The translations under genes and the position numbers were made by a program. The notes under the pieces were generated by a model. That model searched no databases, was not told the origin of the DNA, and saw nothing but the letters and a program-made list of their open reading frames with translations. From the NCBI GenBank assembly GCA_002481295.1, contig DLDU01000035.1:1-18058 (forward strand): a stretch of 18,058 bases of DNA, given 5' to 3'. Numbering within the stretch: position 1 is the stretch's first letter; each line of letters opens with the position of its first letter. The stretch comes from Prevotella sp. UBA7764 (GTDB taxonomy: Bacteria; Bacteroidota; Bacteroidia; Bacteroidales; Bacteroidaceae). Positions 14,670 to 18,058 of the stretch are shown piece after piece.

Positions 14670-17048
14670 ATGAATAATTACGGTTCTATGAAAATCAAAG
14701 CGTTGTTATTTTCTGCGCTCACGGCGTTCGCCTCACTGCCGGCGGCCGCACAGCCTGCGCCTCAATTGCGTGCCGATAATATAGATGCTGTCATTGCTGC
14801 TATGACTTTGGAAGAGAAAGCTAATCTTGTAGTCGGTGATGGTATGGGGGGATTTTCTGCACGACCTGTAATAGGCTCTTCTTCAAGTATCGTGCCTGGA
14901 GCGGCCGGTACGACAAAGGCTATTCCACGTCTTGGTATCCCTTCTGTGGTGCTCAGCGACGGCCCTGCGGGATTGCGCATCAATGTCGACAGACCGTTTG
15001 ATCACAATAAATACTATGCTACTCATTTCCCTATTGGCACGTCTTTGGCCAGCTCTTGGAATACGGCACTCGTCGAAGATGTCACTAAAGCTATGGGACA
15101 AGAAGTGAGAGAGTATGGTGTGGAGGTGTTGTTAGCTCCTGCTCTTTGTCTGCAACGCAATCCGCTGTGTGGCCGCAACTTTGAGTATTACTCCGAGGAC
15201 CCGGTGCTCTCGGGCTATATAGCTGCTGCCTATGTCAATGGCATTCAGAGTCAGGGCGTCGGCACGTCTGTGAAGCACTTTGCTTTCAACAATCAAGAGA
15301 CAATGCGTATGGGCAACGATGCCCGTGTCAGTCAGCGTGCGGCTCGTGAACTCTATCTTAAGAACTTCCAGATATGCATTGAGAAGTCCCATCCTTGGAC
15401 TATCATGTCGAGCTATAACCGTGTCAATGGTGTCATGACCTCTGAAAGTCACGATTTGCTGACAACCATCCTGCGTGATGAGTGGGGATACAAAGGCCTT
15501 GTGATGACAGATTGGTTTGGTGGCACCGATCCCGTGTGGCGCGGTGGACATACCGATCGTGGTGCTAACATCTGGGCTGGCAACGACCTTATTGAACCGG
15601 GGATGGACAAGGATGTCAAGGAGATTGTGGATGCGGTGAAGAGTGGTAAACTCGATGTGAAGTATCTCAATCAGTGTGTGCGTAATGTGCTCGACCTGGT
15701 GGTGCGTACCAAGCGCTTTGTCGGTTATCACTATAGCAATCATCCTGATCTTGAAGCTCATGCCCAAGTAACCCGTCAGGCTGCTGCGGAAGGAACTGTT
15801 CTGTTGAAGAACAATGGCACATTGCCGTTGACATCCGTGCGCAATGTTGCACTCTATGGCAATGCCAGCTACAGTCTGATAGCAGGCGGTACAGGTTCTG
15901 GCAATGTCAATCGGGCTTATACAATTTCTCTTGTTGAGGGCTTGCGTAATGCTGGTTGTCATGTCGATGAAACCCTGACCAACCGCTATGCTGCCTATTT
16001 GGAAGAGTGGACACGCAAGCACGGTAAGCTCAACGCCAACGTACTTGAGGTTCCAAAACTTCCTGATGAGTTGGAGGCTGAGGTCACCAGTGAGGAGGTG
16101 AGCAACAATGATGTGGCAATCATCACCTTGAGTCGTATTTCGGGAGAAGGACAAGACCGCACGGCAGAGAACTATAACCTCAGTACTCAGGAAAAGGAGC
16201 TGCTGCATCGCGTCTGCTCGGCTTATCACCAGGCTGGAAAGAAAGTGGTGGTGGTGCTCAATGTGGGCGGCGTCATGGAGACTGCCTCTTGGAAGGATCT
16301 GCCTGATGCCATTCTGTTACCATGGCAGTGTGGGCAGGAGATCGGCAACTCCATCGCTGACCTGCTCATGGGTAAGTCTACACCATCTGGTAAACTGCCA
16401 ATGACATGGCCGGTGAGTATCAATGATGATCCTTCAACAAAGAATTTCCCGTCTGATGTGAAGGATGAGTCTCTTGATCTGTCGAGTATGTTTAAGGATG
16501 CCTCTAAGATGGCACAGGTGAAAAACGTCGGTTACACCAACTATGAAGAAGGTATCTACGTGGGCTATCGCTATTACGATACGTTCAAGAAAGAGGTGTC
16601 CTATCCTTTCGGCTTTGGCTTAAGCTATACGACTTTCTCGTTTGGCAAACCGTATGTAAAGGATCAGGGAAAGAGCATCAGCCTATCTGTGACGATTACC
16701 AATACGGGTAAGCGCCCGGGTAAGGAAGTGGCGCAAGTCTATGTGACAGCACCAAAGGGTAAGGAAGACAAGCCCGCACAGGAACTCAAGGCTTTTGCAA
16801 AGACACGTACCTTGCAGCCCGGCGAGAGCCAGACGCTGGTGATGAATATCGACAAGATTGATTTGGCCAGCTTCTATGAGAGCAAGAGCGCTTGGGTCGT
16901 TGATCCGGGTGTTTACACTTTCCGAGTGGGTTCGTCAAGTCGTGATATAAAGGGAAATGCCACGTTGGCCGTTAAGAAACAAATAAAGACGGTCCACAAC
17001 GTACTTAAACCGCAAGTGAAGCTTACTTCATTGAAACTTGCGCAGTAA
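14670..17048 (+). CDS. Glycoside hydrolase family 3, periplasmic beta-glucosidase-like (paralogue 2)
   Basis: A 792-residue GH3, last gene of the susC operon. The start at 14670 follows the purine-rich AGGAGGGAAAGG (14651-14662), whose end is 7 nt away; an in-frame ATG at 14688 has no such sequence but would also leave a usable signal peptide (cleavage near A27, AAA before Q). Domains: TIM barrel (about 30-335) with DGPAGLR, CGRNFEYYSEDP, VKHF and nucleophile D281 in MTDW; alpha/beta sandwich (about 385-610) with the probable acid/base E493 in SRISGEGQDR; fibronectin-III-like domain (about 665-765). It shares the whole layout and the C-terminal motif VHNVLKP with the first GH3, so the two arose by duplication, but it has an extra stretch after the nucleophile (WFGGTDPVWRGGHTDRG). 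It should cleave terminal beta-glucose or a similar sugar after import and de-esterification. Family assignment is firm; linkage is not. Confidence 0.93.
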   Translation: MNNYGSMKIKALLFSALTAFASLPAAAQPAPQLRADNIDAVIAAMTLEEKANLVVGDGMGGFSARPVIGSSSSIVPGAAGTTKAIPRLGIPSVVLSDGPAGLRINVDRPFDHNKYYATHFPIGTSLASSWNTALVEDVTKAMGQEVREYGVEVLLAPALCLQRNPLCGRNFEYYSEDPVLSGYIAAAYVNGIQSQGVGTSVKHFAFNNQETMRMGNDARVSQRAARELYLKNFQICIEKSHPWTIMSSYNRVNGVMTSESHDLLTTILRDEWGYKGLVMTDWFGGTDPVWRGGHTDRGANIWAGNDLIEPGMDKDVKEIVDAVKSGKLDVKYLNQCVRNVLDLVVRTKRFVGYHYSNHPDLEAHAQVTRQAAAEGTVLLKNNGTLPLTSVRNVALYGNASYSLIAGGTGSGNVNRAYTISLVEGLRNAGCHVDETLTNRYAAYLEEWTRKHGKLNANVLEVPKLPDELEAEVTSEEVSNNDVAIITLSRISGEGQDRTAENYNLSTQEKELLHRVCSAYHQAGKKVVVVLNVGGVMETASWKDLPDAILLPWQCGQEIGNSIADLLMGKSTPSGKLPMTWPVSINDDPSTKNFPSDVKDESLDLSSMFKDASKMAQVKNVGYTNYEEGIYVGYRYYDTFKKEVSYPFGFGLSYTTFSFGKPYVKDQGKSISLSVTITNTGKRPGKEVAQVYVTAPKGKEDKPAQELKAFAKTRTLQPGESQTLVMNIDKIDLASFYESKSAWVVDPGVYTFRVGSSSRDIKGNATLAVKKQIKTVHNVLKPQVKLTSLKLAQ

Positions 17049-17206
17049 GAAAAGGCTTATCCTTGCGTTGAACTGAAAGCAAAATCGTTTGGGCTTGCTT
17101 ATGTCCCCCCAGGGGAACATTAATAGTGAGAATTTAATTCCTTATGCCAAGTTGTTTCAACTCCTGATTACAACTGTTTTTTAGTTAACGCTCCGCTCTG
17201 CGGAAT

Positions 17207-17278
17207 AAAGAATATAACCGAATATCGAGAATATCTTATCTTGATGTTCGGCTATATTCTTTCTCGGTTATATTCTTT
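17207..17278. terminator. Repeated hairpin element, probable bidirectional terminator
   Basis: A 20-nt arm (17207-17226) pairs with 17243-17262 at 18 of 20 positions around a 16-nt loop. Its first 15 nt are also perfectly complementary to 17264-17278, so the right side holds two direct copies (17247-17264 and 17263-17280) of nearly the same 18-nt unit and the RNA could fold in two ways. T-rich sequence follows on both strands. The outer right copy includes the stop codon of the convergent metallophosphoesterase gene (17268-17270). It most likely ends transcription of the PUL operon and of the - strand pair. The rest of the gap between 17049 and 17206 shows nothing I can call. Confidence 0.6.
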
Positions 17279-17810
17279 CTTCTTTTAGCATCTTGCCGTC
17301 GAGGTTGTAAATGGCGACATGGTCTTTGTCCATCACGGCCATGGTGGGCTCGTTGCCACCCTTGGGAAAGGTGATGGAACCCGTGTTGCAGATGAGCATG
17401 CCGTCGGCAGTGTGCTCGAGCTGCCAGAGATGAGTGTGGCCGAAAAAGACGGCGTCGTAGTGTCCGGCGGGCAGATGGTCGGGATTGTAGACGTGGCCGT
17501 GGGTGAGCAGGATGCGGCGGCCCTCGTCGACAAGCAGCACATAGTCGCTCATCATCGGGAAACGGAGTAGCATCTGGTCGACCTCGGCATCACAGTTGCC
17601 GCGTACGGCGACAATGTCATCGGCCAGCGGGTTCAGTGCCGCGACGATGCCCTTGGCGTCGATGCCTTCGGGGATGCTGTTGCGCGGCCCATAGTTGAGG
17701 ATGTCGCCGAGGATGAGGAGCATGTCGCACTGCTGTTGGCGGTAAAAGTCCAGTGCACGCTGCAGCCGGGGCAGACTGCCGTGGATGTCGGAGATGATCA
17801 GATAGCGCAT
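17268..17810 (-). CDS. yfcE: YfcE-like metallophosphoesterase
   Basis: A 180-residue cytoplasmic calcineurin-like phosphodiesterase, close to the usual YfcE length. All metal-binding motifs are visible: D8 and H10 in SDIHG, D36 in LGDILNYGP, N72 in RGNCD, H104 in THGH, and H125 and H127 in FGHTH. Members hydrolyse small phosphodiester substrates in vitro with Mn; the cellular substrate is unknown. There is no signal peptide. It lies 18 bp downstream of the sigma-factor fragment on the same strand, so the two are probably co-transcribed. It ends inside the hairpin element shared with the PUL end. It is not functionally linked to the PUL and marks the return to core genome. Confidence 0.9.
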   Translation of the reverse strand: MRYLIISDIHGSLPRLQRALDFYRQQQCDMLLILGDILNYGPRNSIPEGIDAKGIVAALNPLADDIVAVRGNCDAEVDQMLLRFPMMSDYVLLVDEGRRILLTHGHVYNPDHLPAGHYDAVFFGHTHLWQLEHTADGMLICNTGSITFPKGGNEPTMAVMDKDHVAIYNLDGKMLKEERI

Positions 17811-17828
17811 GGTGATGTCGGCGGTGTA

Positions 17829-18058
17829 TTATTTAAGGAGAAACGATTTGATGTTTTTGCTTTTCGAGAGTTTGCAGAGCTTTCTGACGGCTTGGTTGCG
17901 GATTTGTCTGACGCGTTCACGCTTCAGCCCCATCTCCTGTGCCGTCTCGGCGAGCGTGCGGTGCTCGGCGCCGATGCCGTAGAAGCGCTGCACCACCTGC
18001 CGGCTGCGGGCGTCGAGCTTGTCGATGATCTGCAACAGTTCGGCAGTGGCGGTCTCGT
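17829..18058 (-). CDS. Sigma-70 family RNA polymerase sigma factor, C-terminal part (runs off the window)
   Basis: The frame is open from the window edge (beginning ETATAELLQIIDKLDARS) to a TAA at 17829-17831. It encodes sigma region 4: an initial helix with SRQVVQRFYGIG, then a helix-turn-helix whose recognition segment is LKRERVRQIRNQAVRKL, the part that contacts the -33 element. The wording resembles primary-type (RpoD/SigA-like) rather than extracytoplasmic sigma factors, but only about 75 residues are visible, so a group-2 sigma factor is equally possible. The true start lies beyond 18058. Confidence 0.8.
   Translation of the reverse strand, partial: ETATAELLQIIDKLDARSRQVVQRFYGIGAEHRTLAETAQEMGLKRERVRQIRNQAVRKLCKLSKSKNIKSFLLK

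Noticed and set aside
15132..16229. Long antisense reading frame opposite the second GH3
   Set aside because: It has no family motif, no plausible start context and lies fully inside a firmly identified gene; long antisense frames arise from codon bias.
17103..17120. C-run followed by G-run after the second GH3, resembling a small hairpin
   Set aside because: A fold would need a two-base loop and has a mismatch, so it is not a credible terminator.

Overview
The window looks like a chromosomal segment of a Prevotella-like member of the Bacteroidales. The evidence is a SusC/SusD pair beside a hybrid two-component system (HTCS), several promoters with the Bacteroidetes -7 box (TAnnTTTG), mostly weak Shine-Dalgarno sequences, and the family styles of the housekeeping genes at the right edge. 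The species assignment is inferred from gene content only; no alignment was run.

Left edge (1-1130): three pieces of unrelated genes lie head to tail on the + strand, each with an intact reading frame and each cut abruptly. They are an ATPase domain of a CoA-dehydratase activase (1 to about 331), the C-terminal half of a patatin-like phospholipase (about 329 to 803), and the C-terminal DNA-binding part of a LuxR/NarL response regulator (about 804 to 1130). This mosaic is the strangest structure in the window; it is either a rearrangement scar or an assembly artefact. Next (1159-1920) is an AT-richer hicAB toxin-antitoxin module with a full Bacteroidetes promoter, a perfect 15-bp tandem duplication just upstream of that promoter, and an intrinsic terminator.

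Centre (1906-17048): a compact polysaccharide-utilisation locus (PUL). A 1335-residue HTCS regulator on the - strand is divergent from a GH3 glycosidase, which has its own promoter and ends at a perfect 16-bp stem terminator. A second + strand unit follows: susC, susD, a CE1-type esterase and a second GH3. All three enzymes carry cleavable signal peptides without a lipobox, and the window encodes no endo-acting glycanase and no extra surface glycan-binding protein. The simplest reading is that the SusCD pair imports a short acylated beta-glycoside or oligosaccharide, the esterase removes the acyl group and the GH3 enzymes release sugars in the periplasm. The HTCS would sense the product and activate transcription. 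The substrate cannot be named from sequence; acylated (for example feruloylated) plant cell-wall fragments are the leading guess.

A 26-bp motif (TTTGAACA-N4-TGTAA-N3-TTTAAA) occurs once between the HTCS gene and the first GH3 and once upstream of susC, with a degenerate third copy 41 bp further upstream of susC. It is the best candidate for the HTCS operator.

Right edge (17207-18058): a repeated hairpin element separates the PUL from a - strand pair, a YfcE-like metallophosphoesterase and the C-terminal end of a sigma-70 family factor that runs off the window.
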